Shown: piece after piece, positions 1 through 11,425 of the stretch
How positions within the stretch are numbered: position 1 is the stretch's first letter
Layout of the letters: each line of letters begins with the position of its first letter
Assembly (NCBI GenBank): GCA_023548195.1
Contig: JAJHZJ010000751.1
Location: 2,546,501 to 2,610,500 of the forward strand
Direction: 5' to 3'
DNA: 64,000 nt
Origin: Bettongia penicillata ogilbyi
Taxonomy: Eukaryota; Chordata; Mammalia; Diprotodontia; Potoroidae
Position numbers and translations under genes: made by a program
Notes under the pieces: generated by a model
What the model was told of the DNA's origin: nothing
Database searches by the model: none
The model's input: the letters and a program-made list of their open reading frames with translations, nothing else

Positions 1-29
1 AATATTTAAGTTCATAAATTATTTAGATT

Positions 30-125
30 TCTTTCTATCCCTCTATTTCTTTCTCTACCTCTCTGAGTCTCTCTGTCTCTTTCTCTGTCTCTGTCTCTCT
101 CTGTGTGTCTCTCTCTTTCTCTATC
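30..125. repeat. CT-rich low-complexity tract
   Basis: Imperfect (CT)n/(CTGT)n run made almost only of pyrimidines, with tctctgtct-type units. Simple sequence; open frames crossing it are artefacts of the repeat. Confidence 0.85.
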
Positions 126-1264
126 ACTACAAGTTAATATGTTGTATGTGTGAATGTAGAAAATGCCTGAATGGAAGCTGTACACCAGCATTTATAATGA
201 CAAGTTGGTTAAAGTCAAACTTAGTGGCAACACTGGCCTCCTGAGATGGTATTGAAAAATATTTATTAACTTTACAACCTTTATAAAAAGCAAATAAGAA
301 AACAATAATGGAAATATAACAATTAATATAATATGATAATAAAAATAAGGATACTAAATAATTCATGCCACAATAAAATGAAAATACTGGGGAAAACCAT
401 AATAGAACTATATACAGTGGAGACCATAAACATACATAAGACAAAATGGCATTACAGTTCTCCCACTCTCAGCATGGTTACACAAGGAGAATTTCAGGAA
501 AGGCTAATGGTTCACTTGATACTTCCTAAAGTTTGGAGAGCAGCAGGGGTAGAAACATTCATTTGTCATTTGAGCTCTTAGGACTGAGTAAAAGAAACCC
601 ATTTGCATCCCTATCCACCAGGCAACTGCAGGAAGAGTAGGAGGCAAATGGCTGAGGACAGTGACATACATAACTGGTTATTGAAAGAAGTTCAGCTGCT
701 GGTGGGGTATGGGAAGGCTGCCATTCTGTGTGGGTGGAGAAACCAAATCTCTCTGAAGGAACAGAGCTCTGGTGATGGGAAGGAATTTCAGATCATAATA
801 TGAAATCCACTCACCCTGAACAACTCTCTTAAAGTAGGGATGCATCTGTGGATCTTATAAGGCTGCATGTCATATCGGGACGCATATAATGGTGTTCTCC
901 CCCTTTCTACTTCAATATATTTGCACTTTCCCATTGAAACAAAGTAATAATTGAATTAAGATATATTCGGAAGGGTATTACTTAATTGAGATAAATCAGA
1001 AATGATTTCCATAAAAATGAGTGTGACTTATTAACCTGTAGATTGGTTTTGAAAAGTGTTAATTACAAAAAAAGAAGAAAAACCAAATCTAATTTGCTGA
1101 AACTTTCACAGATATTTCAGAACAGCCACTGGATGCTCATACTGTTAGAGCTGAGAGTAAAAGTACAATAACGGATTAACACCAGCGAATGTAGAAGTAA
1201 CAAATATATAAAGAGCATTTTCATTTTGAAGAATGCATAATGGGTGCTGATTTGCTCAGTTATC
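126..1264. other. Unassigned AT-rich DNA
   Basis: I see no recognisable transposon, RNA gene or convincing coding region here. The open frames are all shorter than about 110 codons, overlap on both strands and have no recognisable domain. The tract is either unique DNA or repeats too decayed to recognise by eye. Confidence 0.5.
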
Positions 1265-1345
1265 AAAGTAATAAGTAGTAGAGCCAAGATTTAAATGTGG
1301 ATTTCATGATTTTAAATTCAGCCTTCTTTTCCACTGAAACACATT
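1265..1345 (-). mobile_element. Possible MIR SINE fragment
   Basis: The sequence 'tagtagagccaagattt' followed by a pyrimidine-rich 'ttcagccttcttttccact' resembles the reversed head of MIR elements. It is short and diverged, so the call is weak. Confidence 0.35.
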
Positions 1346-1459
1346 CATTATAGTTCAACCCTTTGCCCAATGTGAAAATTCTGTTAGTTATATCCTTAGC
1401 AACAGGCTGTACACATTCTGCCTCAACAACCAATGATAGACCACTTCTCATGGTGGCTG

Positions 1460-1770
1460 ATTCCATCTTCAGACAATTCTAATTATTAGAAACATCTTTA
1501 CAGCATATTGAAATTGACTTCGCTATAAATTCCATTAATTGGTCTTTGTTTTCTCCACTGAACATAGGCAAAATCAGACTAATTTCTTTCCCTAAAAACC
1601 CTTCAAATATTTGGAAACAGCTATTATGTTCCATCTCCTTTCATCTTTGCAACTGTTTTTTTATATGGAACTTATTAGGCTGCTCACTGTTAATGTTTTC
1701 CTCCTTGAGATACAGCATTCCTTCTAAAATATTGTGGTCTAATGTGATCAATGATGATCCACAATTTATG
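1460..1770 (-). mobile_element. L3/CR1 LINE 3' region fragment
   Basis: The stretch around 1600-1640 ('cccttcaaatatttggaaac' then 'agctattatgttcc') matches the antisense of the CR1/L3 3' region, where copies read 'cttcaaatacttgaagacagctatcatgtcc'-like. The upstream 'tctaattattagaaacatct' corresponds to the neighbouring CR1 segment. Old and diverged; the ends are approximate. Confidence 0.55.
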
Positions 1771-1784
1771 TGATTTTAGACTAG

Positions 1785-1872
1785 TTTCTCCTTCCCTTGG
1801 TTTCCTTGTCTGCAAAATAAATATGTCTGTCAGATTCCTTATAGCTCCAAATCTGAGATCCTATGATTCTTG
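1785..1872 (+). mobile_element. MIR/Ther1-type SINE 3' half
   Basis: Contains 'ttggtttccttgtctgcaaa' then 'agattccttatagctccaaa' and ends in 'gatcctatgattctt'. This is the usual order in therian MIR-like SINEs (cctcagtttcctcatctg, then a tccagctctaaat block, then tatgattct). Confidence 0.55.
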
Positions 1873-3095
1873 AATTCTTTACAAAATCTGAGTTTTTGAA
1901 ATTATAAAGAGTACAGAAGTTGGTAGCAAATTTAAAGAATCTGAAAATATTCCTAAATCCTAAAATACATCAAGTTTTATTTTTTGAGTTGAATCGTATA
2001 GATAAGTTTTTTTATTGTTTATATCATTCAGCATTTAACTGTCATCTAAGAAATACTTAAATTTACATCATCATCATCCAAGAATAAAAATCCTATGACG
2101 TTTGTAAAGATACTACAAGGCTTAGCTGCTCAACTTTATTGAGTATTTTAAACATAAGATCTTAAAGCTTCAGTAATGAGACATTATAAAAATATTAACT
2201 CTATAACCCTTTCCATCTCCAAATGAATTATATGTACTTTAAGTGCTGATAGTGTAAGTTAAAATTACTTAGGGACAACTTGAATATATGAGTGAGACAG
2301 GGGATAAGAAACCTTCCTTTCCATTTTATCTGGGCACTTTCAGTTATAATATAGATCAATTAACTTTCTAATCCATTAATAAGGATAATTTCTCATCTGA
2401 TTATAGCCGAGAAGAAAGTCAGAAAATAGCCTCATTGAAGGCCACTGTGGACAGTATTTTAGTTCCTCTCTTTCAACATATGTGGATTTACAGCTAAAAT
2501 CTAGCCCCTCTGTGTCTGGAAATTACTTGTGTGTATTTTATTTGAGGTTGTAACATTTGGAGGCACTGCTGAGAAAAAAGCCATTTTCGTGATTATGTAG
2601 CTTGTAACATAAGTGCACTTATCCAGATAATCCATAAGAAACCCACATGAGGTACTGGGAGCACAAGGGAGAGAGAGCCTGTGAAACTGGATTGAGTGAG
2701 AATGTGGTGGTCAGCAGAAAAACCTATTGTTGGCGGCTCTTTGTTATCTACCAAGCACCAGAGCTAATGTTGGAGGAAACACCTGCATTTATGGGAGTAA
2801 GGGGTGTGGATTAGGAGTACAAAATATGGCAGCTTCAAATCAAACTATGGTGACAGGATCTAACCATGGTCAGGGAGGGGGACAGTCTAATCTGTTACCA
2901 CTTGGGCATTTCTGGCAGCAATTATAGTAATGTAGCCCCCTCCCCCAAATCACATGTTGTTCATTGAAAAGATGAATTCGCCTTTAAACTACCAGGGAAC
3001 CAGAACTAACCGGGGATCAAGACTTTTCAGGTGTTCTTACTTTAAGGCATCAGCCCTTCCAACCTGCTCTTTCTAATGGGAATGAGGGGCTGTGT
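1873..3095. other. Unassigned DNA
   Basis: No clear repeat or gene signature. The short frame near 2727-2927 is rich in Gly/Asn/Gln but lacks any known domain, splice context or codon bias that I can see. Confidence 0.5.
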
Positions 3096-3662
3096 CAAGT
3101 TCATTCTTTCATCTATTTAAAATGTATTTATAAAGCACTCACTCTGCTTCAGGCATTGCACTGGGTGTTGGGGATACAAATTTTTTTTCAAAGTCTCTGC
3201 TCTCAAAGAATTGGCATTCTTTTGCGGGGGAACAAAATGAACAAAGATAAATGTAAACTACATGCAAAATAAAGAAATTGATTGTGGATGGGGCAGATCA
3301 CCCACAAATGGTGCATGTGGGGAAATTAGGATAGATCTTTGATAACAGGTGTTATTTTCCATGGAGTCTGCAAGGGATTCTAGGATGTGGAGGTCAAGCA
3401 GGTGAAAATTCCAGGCAGTGGGGATAAGCCTGGTCCAAGACATTGGGGAAAAACGAGTATTTCAGTTTGTTAGAATATGGAATTCCTGGAGACAAATGTA
3501 AAACACAGTCTAGAAAGGCAAGAGGAAGGAATGACCAGCAGAAAGATACGTGTTTTATTCTAGAGGCAATCTTTTTTCTGTGTGTGATGCATCCTTTTGG
3601 CAGTCCTTTGAAATCTACAAACCCCATCTGAGATCACACAGAAAACTAAGTATATTGAAAAA

Positions 3663-3729
<67 letters not shown>

Positions 3730-3855
3730 TCATAGAACTCAAGTAAAGAGCCCTTGTCCTTGAGGTGATGGGGAAATACTTGAATTTCTTGGGTAGAACA
3801 GTGACATGATCAAATTTGTACTTCAGCAATAAGTAGAGTCTAGGGATAAGCATTC
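3096..3855 (-). mobile_element. L2 LINE 3' region (antisense)
   Basis: Reads as reversed L2: 'aaagcactcactctgcttca' and 'ggcattgcactgggtgttgg' match the reversed L2 tail (caggcactgtgctaagcgctgggg). Further in, 'agtgacatgatcaaatttg' matches the reversed distal ORF2 region (gtgacatggtcagacttg). A long TA microsatellite interrupts it. Confidence 0.75.
3667..3726. repeat. (TA)30 microsatellite
   Basis: Uninterrupted dinucleotide run of about 60 bp inside an L2 copy. The Tyr-Ile repeat frames on both strands come only from this run. Long perfect TA runs are usually length-polymorphic. Confidence 0.98.
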
Positions 3856-3857
3856 CC

Positions 3858-3940
3858 CTCCCCTTTTTACCTTTCTTTATGTCTTCAGCACTTGAATGCC
3901 TGAGACTTACTAGATGGTTAATAACTGCTAGTTGATTTCG
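3858..3940 (+). mobile_element. L2/MIR-type 3' tail
   Basis: 'tttacctttctttatgtctt' then 'cagcacttgaatgcctgaga' and 'gttaataactgctagttgatt' follow the L2/MIR tail order (gcctctttttgtatcccc, agcacttagcacagtgcctgg, aataaatgcttgttgatt). Confidence 0.5.
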
Positions 3941-4689
3941 AAATTGAAGCTAGAAATCAGTCATCCTCCCTCAAAATAAGGTAACTAACAAGATACTATG
4001 TATCCTGATGCCAGCATTAGGCAAGAACATCTCTTTGACTCAACTACAGAATCCACCTGTCAATCAAATGTGTAAACTTTGATATGAACAGTTCTGAGGC
4101 ACTACTACTAAATCAATTAAAAATATAAACTAGGTAGGAATAACCTGGTTAATCAAGCTGAGAAGTGAAATGTTTCCAAGTACCGGATGAAATCAGTTGA
4201 CAAAATGTATTGGAATCAGTTGACAGAATTAGACATACTCCTGGGTTTAGGTATCTAAGAGAAGGATATTCCTGCAGAAGAATTCAAGCAGTTATTTCAA
4301 AAGTAAAAGCTTTGGAAGCTTGAGGAGGCAGACCTCTTGTGCCTGCATCAGAAGGCAGTAACTGTGGGGAAGTGTGAGGCCAAAGGCAATTGAACACTTT
4401 ACTACCTTCTACCACTCACAATGTCATTAGAGAGACTGCACCAGTAGCAAACAATGCTTCCCATCAGGATCTAAAGGAGGACAAATGAGACTCTCAAAGT
4501 GAAGTACAAACTCAGGACACACCTCAGGAGAAGCTCTCAAGGACTCTACAAAAGAAATGGATATCCATCCATCCAGGAGCTGTATTGCCCGTTTGCCCCA
4601 TACCTTCTCTAAATTTAAATCTATCTCCCTGCAGACTCTGTACGCAGTTGTGGGAGTGTGCACCACAGATTTTAGGGGAATATTTTTGT
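3941..4689. other. Unassigned DNA
   Basis: No recognisable repeat or gene. It directly precedes an A-rich 3' end at about 4897, so it could be the body of an unrecognised retroposed sequence, but I see no diagnostic motif. Confidence 0.4.
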
Positions 4690-4897
4690 CCTTTGATCCT
4701 TGCTATACACTCTGGGGAGGGGGAGAAGGAAAAGAAAGAAATTTACATGATAATTCTGTTATGTATTTGAAAGGAATCGCAAAATTGTTCATAGTAGATT
4801 TATAGTTTCATGGGCAGTCATCTTTTTTTCTTGTACAGTGTTATGGAAATATTTATTTTGTCCATAAATTAAAAATAAAATAAATTTTTAAAAAAGC
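4690..4897 (+). mobile_element. Candidate retroposon 3' end with A-rich tail
   Basis: The tract runs from a G-rich 'tggggagggggagaagg' through 'gtatttgaaaggaatcgc' into 'aaattaaaaataaaataaat'. Such a G-rich then A-rich layout is usual for L1-like or other retroposed 3' ends. I did not find a flanking target-site duplication and cannot name the family. Confidence 0.35.
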
Positions 4898-5814
4898 TAG
4901 TTGGTGTTTTTTTAATTGATTTTAGGGAGCTATTCACTGGTTAACATTGGGGTAGACCAGACGGGGACTTGGGAGTAATATTACTAGAAAACTCCTTAAC
5001 CCCTCAGGGTTATTCCTAGAAACCTGAAGGAAGAAGTCAACCCTCCTCTGGGGAACCAAGCTACTAGGAGAGTGGGGCTTGTGAAAAGAAGTCCAGATCT
5101 TAAGCTTAAGATATATATATATATATATATATATATAAAGATATATATATATCACATATAAAAGAAAAAAGTAAACAGATGGATTCATGATATAGAATGA
5201 GATATATTTTTGGACATTTTCAGTGAGAGAGGTAGAAAGGAAGTAAAATAAATGCTTATTAATTGGATTATTTTTAAAATGAAAAAAAGATATCGAGATA
5301 ATTTCTGGGAAATAGGTACTTACTCTTTGAGGGGAGGAGATAAAGAGGAGGGAAAAGAAGGGAGGAAACATTGCCTTGAGTCTGCAACATGGAGGTGGGT
5401 AGGGGTGGGGACTTCAGCCACAGAAAATCTATCCTGACACTTCTCTTGAATAGGACCCAACAGAAGAAGTCTTAGAGTCTGACACTGAGTATCTCATGAC
5501 CTGCTTTGATTTTCTCCATGATCTTCCCTCTCTTATGTCTAATTCCACTAGTTATCACAGAGATATACCTGACCAGCTATACCTGTCCAGCTTCTTCACG
5601 CATGCTATGCATAGAACCTCTTCTCTTGTTTGACTTGTTGGCTTTAATGAAATGAGAGGATCTTAGCAAACTCTGCCCTTGTTAGTCATAGAGTCAGGGC
5701 AAATATCCCAGGGTATTTATATGAAAGAGACTGAGGTAATTTCTGCCTAAACCAGTAGGCACTCATCTCTAGCATTCTGATCTCCAAAGGTGACTTTCCA
5801 GAAAGACTGAGGGA
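4898..5814. other. Unassigned DNA around an AT microsatellite
   Basis: Apart from the AT run at 5110-5152 nothing is recognised. Open frames of up to 145 codons exist on the minus strand across the AT run, but their composition (Phe/Ile/Tyr/Ser) simply reflects AT-rich sequence. Confidence 0.5.
5110..5152. repeat. (AT)n microsatellite
   Basis: Two AT runs (5110-5136 and 5141-5152) separated by a short 'aaag' interruption. Confidence 0.95.
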
Positions 5815-5970
5815 GGAAAAAGTCTTAAAGGTAGTATAGTCAGATCCCTTCATTATGCAAATGGAGAAATCCAGTGGAGTTACATAGCTTGCCCAAAGTC
5901 CCACAGGAAATAAATGACAGAACTGTCTCTACCTGTTCTTCTGAATTCAAAGCCAGTCTTGTTCCTCTTT
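5815..5970 (-). mobile_element. MIR SINE (antisense)
   Basis: 'catagcttgcccaaagtccc' and 'acaggaaataaatgacagaa' then 'gaattcaaagccagtctt' match reversed MIR, whose antisense reads gaggttaagtaacttgcccaaggtcacacag, then gggattcgaacc. Confidence 0.7.
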
Positions 5971-6004
5971 AATATATGCACCTATATATGCATTGTATTT
6001 CTAG

Positions 6005-6245
6005 GTCCAAAAGTATTTCCTTTTCAATCACATTTTGGGAATAGTTCCAATTTGCTTTCTTGAATGGCTTAACCAATTCACAGCTCCATGAACAACACAT
6101 TAGTGTATCTCATCCCACAGTCCCTAAAACAATTGTCATTTTCTATATTTATTTTTGCCAGTGTGATGAGTAGCAGATAGAAAAAAAAGTTATTTTAAAT
6201 TAAAATTTTCTTATCATTTGTGATTGGGAAGATTTTTTCATAAAA
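6005..6245 (-). mobile_element. L1 ORF2 C-terminal fragment (antisense)
   Basis: The order 'gggaatagttccaatttgct', 'ccaattcacagctccatgaa' and 'caacacattagtgt' matches the antisense of the L1 ORF2 end (tagttccaaattgctctcc, ttcacaactccaccaac, aatgcattagtg). The same block occurs at 42565-42630, which supports the call from within the window. Confidence 0.7.
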
Positions 6246-6414
6246 TTCTTTTTAGCTTAGGATTCATCCCTTGAAAATTACCTGCTCCTGTATGTTGAGC
6301 ATTTGCCTACTGTGGGATGCAGATTCAGTATGCTAACGCCAGTTATACGGATTCGAACTCATTGGCTCCAAGCCCCTGCTTTAAATGTCCATGTCCATGT
6401 GTATCTGTTTACAT

Positions 6415-6565
6415 GTTACATCTCCAAGGAGAACAGAACGTCCTTGACCTTGAGGAATGTTTTCATTTTGTTGTAGTTGCTTGGTCTTTACATCCTGACC
6501 CTCTAACACGGTGTCATGCTATAATAAAAGCCTAATAGGGGATTGTTGGATTGAATTGAATTGAA
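6415..6565 (+). mobile_element. L2/MIR-type 3' tail
   Basis: 'gaggaatgttttcattttgt' corresponds to the tail block gagggcagggactgttttc, and the end 'gttggattgaattgaattga' is a typical simple-repeat terminus of this group. Confidence 0.55.
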
Positions 6566-7599
6566 TATTTTACAAATCCTAGTAATTTTCTCCTTCGATA
6601 TGAAAATCATGAGCAAGTGAAGCTGGGCAATATTGAACATTAGAATAATTTCTAATTATTGAACTTGATGAAATATGGACTTGATAAAATATGAATGTTT
6701 ATGCCTATTGATGCTAGAGGCAAATGAGTATAGAAGACATTTGATAACTTTGTTAAAGATTACCTTTTGTTCATTCCTCCCAGAAACCTCATGGAAAGGG
6801 TCAGGGCCACCTGAATATTTTTCCCAAATTAAACTTGTGATTGAATTTCATTGAGCCTCCAACACTCAACTAAACTTATCACTCGCATTTTACTTTAGTT
6901 TATAGTCGAGAGTAGTTGGGAGATTTGGCTGATGTCAGAAATTTATGTAGGTTTAGAGTCCTCTTGTAGGGATTAAGTGACCCTGGGTTTAAGAAAAAAA
7001 TGTAGTTGCTAAAGAGAGAGAGAAAAAAAGAAAGAGAGAGACAGACAGACAGAGAAAGAGAGACAGAGACAGACAGACAGAAAGAGACAGAGAGAGAAAG
7101 AGAGAGCGATAGTTTGTCTCTGTGCACCTATGTGTGTACGGGTGCACCAAAGAGGACCTTTTAGCCTACCACTCTGCAGAGTGGTCAAAGGGTAGGATTT
7201 TAGATTTGATACTGCTAGCCTCTACAAAAGAGCAGTTATTTAGTTGTTTGGAATAACTGGCTGCTCTGAGATTGACCATGGCTCTGTTTCAGGCACTAAA
7301 ATGTCTGCTATAGAACTCAGCATGGGGAACAGTCATCTCAGCAACTTTGTTTGGGGTATGAGATACCTAGACCATTTCTCCCTCAGGTAAACACTTCTTG
7401 CTTCACATATGAAAGGAAGAAAGATTTAAGGAGTAAATAAATTAAGGTAAACCATGGTAAAAGGAATATTGGCAAAGGAAGATGGAATGTAATCACTAAA
7501 GTTGATTAAAACTGCTCAGATAACACCTACGTGTATCCTACCATGATTCTGCCAGCTGCTAGTGTCCCTCTCCTCTCCCCTTCCCCAAACTAACGTTGT
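6566..7599. other. Unassigned DNA with a GA-rich tract
   Basis: No repeat family or gene recognised outside the purine tract at 7013-7107. Short Leu/Ser-rich frames on the minus strand are translations of that tract. Confidence 0.5.
7013..7107. repeat. GA/CAGA-rich low-complexity tract
   Basis: Purine-rich run of gagaga and cagaca units. Confidence 0.9.
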
Positions 7600-7735
7600 G
7601 TGTACTTTTTAGATATTCATTTATGTACATGCTGTCTCTGCTGATCAAATGGAACCTGCTTCAGGTCAAAGACTACTTAATGATTCTTTTTGTGCATAGG
7701 AGACACTTAATAAATGCTTGTTCACTGATTGATAG
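7600..7735 (+). mobile_element. L2/MIR-type 3' tail
   Basis: Ends in 'gagacacttaataaatgctt' 'gttcactgattg', the standard L2/MIR tail. The preceding 'ggtcaaagactacttaatga' occupies the place of the gggcagggactgtctt block. Confidence 0.65.
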
Positions 7736-7804
7736 AATGTTTGGATTAGAAGCCAGCATATACAATATTGAACTTAGAATCACAGAATTTGACAGCAATT
7801 CAAG

Positions 7805-8110
7805 TTAACTCAAGAAACAATTAGGATGCACCTACTGCATACAGAGATCTATGGTCAATTCTAGAGATGCAAAGATAGAAACGGAACAGTTCCTACAAAC
7901 AACTTACATTCTTGTGAGGTGATGGCCATATGCAAGGATAAGTAAATATGCTGTTAGGTATAAAGTTGATACAAAGTAATTTCCATGGGAGGAAAGAACT
8001 AAAAATTAAGAAGGCAGAATCTGGAAAAGACTCACTAGGAAGCAGCATTGGTATTGAGCCTTAAAGAGTGCTGAAAATAAAATGAAGAAATATTGAAAAG
8101 TAATTAAAAT
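7805..8110 (-). mobile_element. L2 LINE 3' end (antisense)
   Basis: Follows the reversed L2 3' end: a cacctactgcatac segment, then 'agagatgcaaagatagaaac', 'aacttacattcttgtgaggt', and 'ggtattgagccttaaagagt' (gagctgagccttgaagga in the family). Confidence 0.7.
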
Positions 8111-8989
8111 GCATCACAATGTCCTGACAAAATTTCTTTGTAATAGAGGAGCCTGGAATTTGGTTGATGGCAAAAAAAGTGCACTATTAGAGAGAAAGAG
8201 ATGAAAAAACAATAGTAAATGGGGGCGGAGAGAGAGAGAGAATACTAAGGATACTAGTAAGATTGGGATTGGGATTCCAGAGGAGATAAGAAGGGATTGG
8301 GGTCTCATGTAGAGAAAGAAATGTTAGTTTCAGAGAGAAAGAAGGAGACCTCTTACCCTGAAACCAGAAGCTTCAATAGTATAAATTAATCCTAACAAAA
8401 CTAAGTTTCATGACATGCTTCAGGACAAGAAATTGGCAATGTTTCAAATGACAGGAGATCTGATTGAACTTGGGAATAGATGAAAATATTCCATCATTCA
8501 TTATGGATTTGAACTGAGATATGACAGGATCTATGGAGGAATCAGGGTGATGGATGAAAGAAACAGACATAACTTGACATAAGCCCTGAAAGCTTCCAGT
8601 TACAAAACAGAAATTCAAAAGAAAGGAAATAAGGAAAAATTTATAAATGCTGTAATAACTTTTTGCTGGTGCCATTTTAAATGCATTCATTTCTTCCAAT
8701 TCTAATTAGGGAACTAATTTGATTTGGGTAACTTCATGGGCAAGTAGAATGGTGGACAAAAAGAACAAAAGATATTTTTCTCTTTTGCTTTGTGAAATGT
8801 CCAATCAATGACAGTGATAAGAAAAGCAATTCTCTACGTTAACGCACCTCTTATTCAAACCAAAGGAGTAAATTAGAGAACAATAATTGATCAAGTTCAT
8901 GAGTCATTTTTCTCCTTTTCTTCTTGGAAGATGTCTTTTATAGACTCCTAGTCAGATGAGGGAAAGGACCAGTTTGATAAGGAAAAGTC
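8111..8989. other. Unassigned DNA
   Basis: It may contain a decayed extension of the adjacent L2, but I could not follow the alignment. No gene signature is visible. Confidence 0.45.
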
Positions 8990-9055
8990 GACTTAGCCAC
9001 TTAACCATTTTGCTCCTTGGGGTCCTCTCATTTGTAAAACAAAGGGGATGAAATA
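8990..9055 (+). mobile_element. MIR/Ther1-type SINE fragment
   Basis: 'cttagccacttaaccatttt' then 'cctctcatttgtaaaac' resembles the CORE-SINE block cacttaacctctctgggcctcagtttcctcatctgtaaaa. Confidence 0.5.
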
Positions 9056-9059
9056 TACA

Positions 9060-9250
9060 TAATCACAGATATAGAAGGGGAAGGTGCCTTTGACGTCATG
9101 TAGTCCAAACTCCTAATTCTAGGAAGGAGAAAATTAAGTCCTAGAGAGGTTGAATGACTAACCTAAAGTCACACAAATTATATAGGTGCCAGAGTTAGTA
9201 TCCAGTTGTTCTGAGAGTAATATTAGGATCCTTCCCAGCATCACGATTTT
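9060..9250 (-). mobile_element. MIR SINE (antisense)
   Basis: 'tcctagagaggttgaatgac' and 'taacctaaagtcacacaaat' match the reversed MIR core, preceded by 'gtcatgtagtccaaactcct', the usual antisense flank in MIR-like copies. Confidence 0.7.
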
Positions 9251-9639
9251 TCCCTCTGGTCTCTCTCAGTTCCTGAGATTCTGTGATTTTAGGGATCTTC
9301 TAACAATGTCATATAGAAATATGCACAGGTCTTTTGTTTCTCTGAATCCTCAAAGAACATGGGACCCAGTGATTTACCTTCTTATGACACTGTCATAGTC
9401 AGTTCCAGTCTCATACTCCTATCTTCCCCTGAGAAACGGACAAACCAGACCTATTTACCTGCTTGATTCATCAGTTCATGGAAGATAATTCATGACCAAG
9501 GTCAAGGAAGGTCAGGGGACAGATTAAGCCATAGCACCAACTGTACTCCATGGGGAATCCACAGCAAGCATCAAGAGGTTAGTAGGAAAGTAATAAACCA
9601 GATGTGAGAAGATTGAAATGGAATATTCTCAATTTACTC
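9251..9639. other. Unassigned DNA
   Basis: Nothing recognised. It may include the diverged upstream part of the L2 that becomes recognisable at about 9640. Confidence 0.4.
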
Positions 9640-10590
9640 AGTTCCCATGACTTACTCCTTCTCTCTATCATAGCTACACAGTCATGTTCAAACCTTTGAT
9701 CTTCCCATCACCCACAAGTGTTTGAAATTCCTTGATCTGATCACAATTTGTTGTTGTTCTACCTCTCTCTGTGTTCTAATTCTGGATCTCACTTTTGTCC
9801 TTACGAGGACCTTCAACCCTTACAGCCCTCTGTTCTTTCCCAGGCCACAGTTACTGCCCTTCCTCATTTTGACTTCTTGGGGAATCAGCTCAGCTCTATA
9901 CTGTGCACTTCTCTCAGATCCGTTGCCTCTTTTTCCTATTGAAGATCTTATTTTGCCAAACTTCAACCTTAGATGACTCACACATCCACAGCTTTTGCTT
10001 CTGTGAATGAAATATTGAACAAATAAGGGGAAAATAATGAAACTGTGCTGAGTCTTCTCCCAATTTTTGTTACATAATCTCAACTGGGTCCTCATTGCAT
10101 CAAGGGGATTCTTTTACATTTTTCTACTCAATTCACTATCCTACAGACTACAACAACTTTGACAAGCCTTTTCATCCATCCTCATCCCTTCCACTCTTTC
10201 AGCTAAGAGCTTTGATTCCTATTTCACTCAAAAAATTGAAGCTATTTGCAGATTCTTCTCCTGTCTTCCTCATTTCACATCAGTCAAATGCCATCTACTA
10301 CTATTTCTTCCTTCACCACTGTTCCATAGGAAGTGTTGGCTCTTCCTCTTGCCATGGCAAACCTCTCTGCATGCATAAGTGATTCCATTCCCTGCTGTCT
10401 TCTTCAGTACATTGTCCTTCCTATCTCTGTTCAACCTGATTTGTAATTGATCCTCATCTGTACGTTGCTTCCCTGCTGCCTACAAACATGTTCATATCTC
10501 CCCTGTCCTCAAAAATTTCTAACTTTGATCCACCCCATTTATCCCAGTTAACTATTGTCTCATCTCTTTCCTGCCTTTTGTAGCAACATT

Positions 10591-10592
10591 TC

Positions 10593-10664
<72 letters not shown>
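10591..10664. repeat. (TTTC)n microsatellite from an L1 tail
   Basis: About 18 TTTC units at the 3' end of the nested minus-strand L1. On the L1 strand they read (GAAA)n, the usual outcome when a poly-A tail expands as a microsatellite. The Lys/Arg/Glu-rich frame here is an artefact. Confidence 0.95.
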
Positions 10665-11425
10665 TTTTTCCTTCCTTTTTTCTTTCTTTTTTTCTTCATT
10701 CATTTATTATATATATATATAAATTTATTTTTTTTCACTTTTCTATAGTCACTTCCATAAGTCTTAGATTTTCTCCCCCTCCCTGCCACTTCTCTCTCTG
10801 AGACAGCATGCAATCTTATATGGGTTTTACATATACATTCTTATTAAATACATGTTCACATTAGTCATGTTGCTTGGAAGAATTTAAATGGATTGGAGAA
10901 ACCAGGAGAAAAACTCAAACAATACAAGACATAGCACAAGAGAAAATATTCTGCTTCATTCTATGCATTCATTCTTTCCAATTCTATAATTCTTTCTCTA
11001 GATGTGGATGACATTTTGCCTCAAGAGTCCTTTGGGAAGGTTTATGTCTTTGCATTGTTGTGAAGGGCTAAGTCTACCAGAAAAATGCCTCACACACTGT
11101 GGTTGTGTACAATGATCTTCTAGTTCTTCTCCTTTCACACAGCATCAGTTCATATAAGTCCTTCCAAGCCTTTTTGAAGTCTTCCTGTTGATCATTTCTT
11201 ATAGCACAATAGCATTCCATTACATTCATGTACCACAGCTTGTTCAACCATTCCCCAGTTGATGGGCATCCCCTTGATTTCCAGTTCTTGGCCACCACAA
11301 AGAGAGCTGCTATAAATATTTTTGTACATGTGGGACCCTTTCTCATTTTTATTATTTCTTTGGGATATAGTCCTAGAAGTGATATTGTTGCCAAAGGGTA
11401 TGCACATTTTTCTAACCCTTTGGGT
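10594..11425 (-). mobile_element. 5'-truncated L1 nested in L2
   Basis: Reversed L1: a pyrimidine-rich 3' UTR (about 10760-10800), 'gcatcagttcatataagtcc', 'agcattccattacattcatg', 'ttcttggccaccacaaagag' and 'ccctttgggtgtagc'. On the minus strand the ORF2 C-terminus still includes WLNKLWYMNVMECYCAI. A near-identical 14-bp duplication, gtagcaacatttct at 10580-10593 and gtagcaaaatttct at 11426-11439, brackets the element, so both ends are known. Confidence 0.85.

Noticed and set aside
3560..3853. Tyr-Ile repeat proteins on both strands
   Set aside because: Translation of the (TA)30 microsatellite.
11074..11407. Overlapping minus-strand frames as novel genes
   Set aside because: They are decayed L1 ORF2 C-terminus, confirmed by several other copies in the window.
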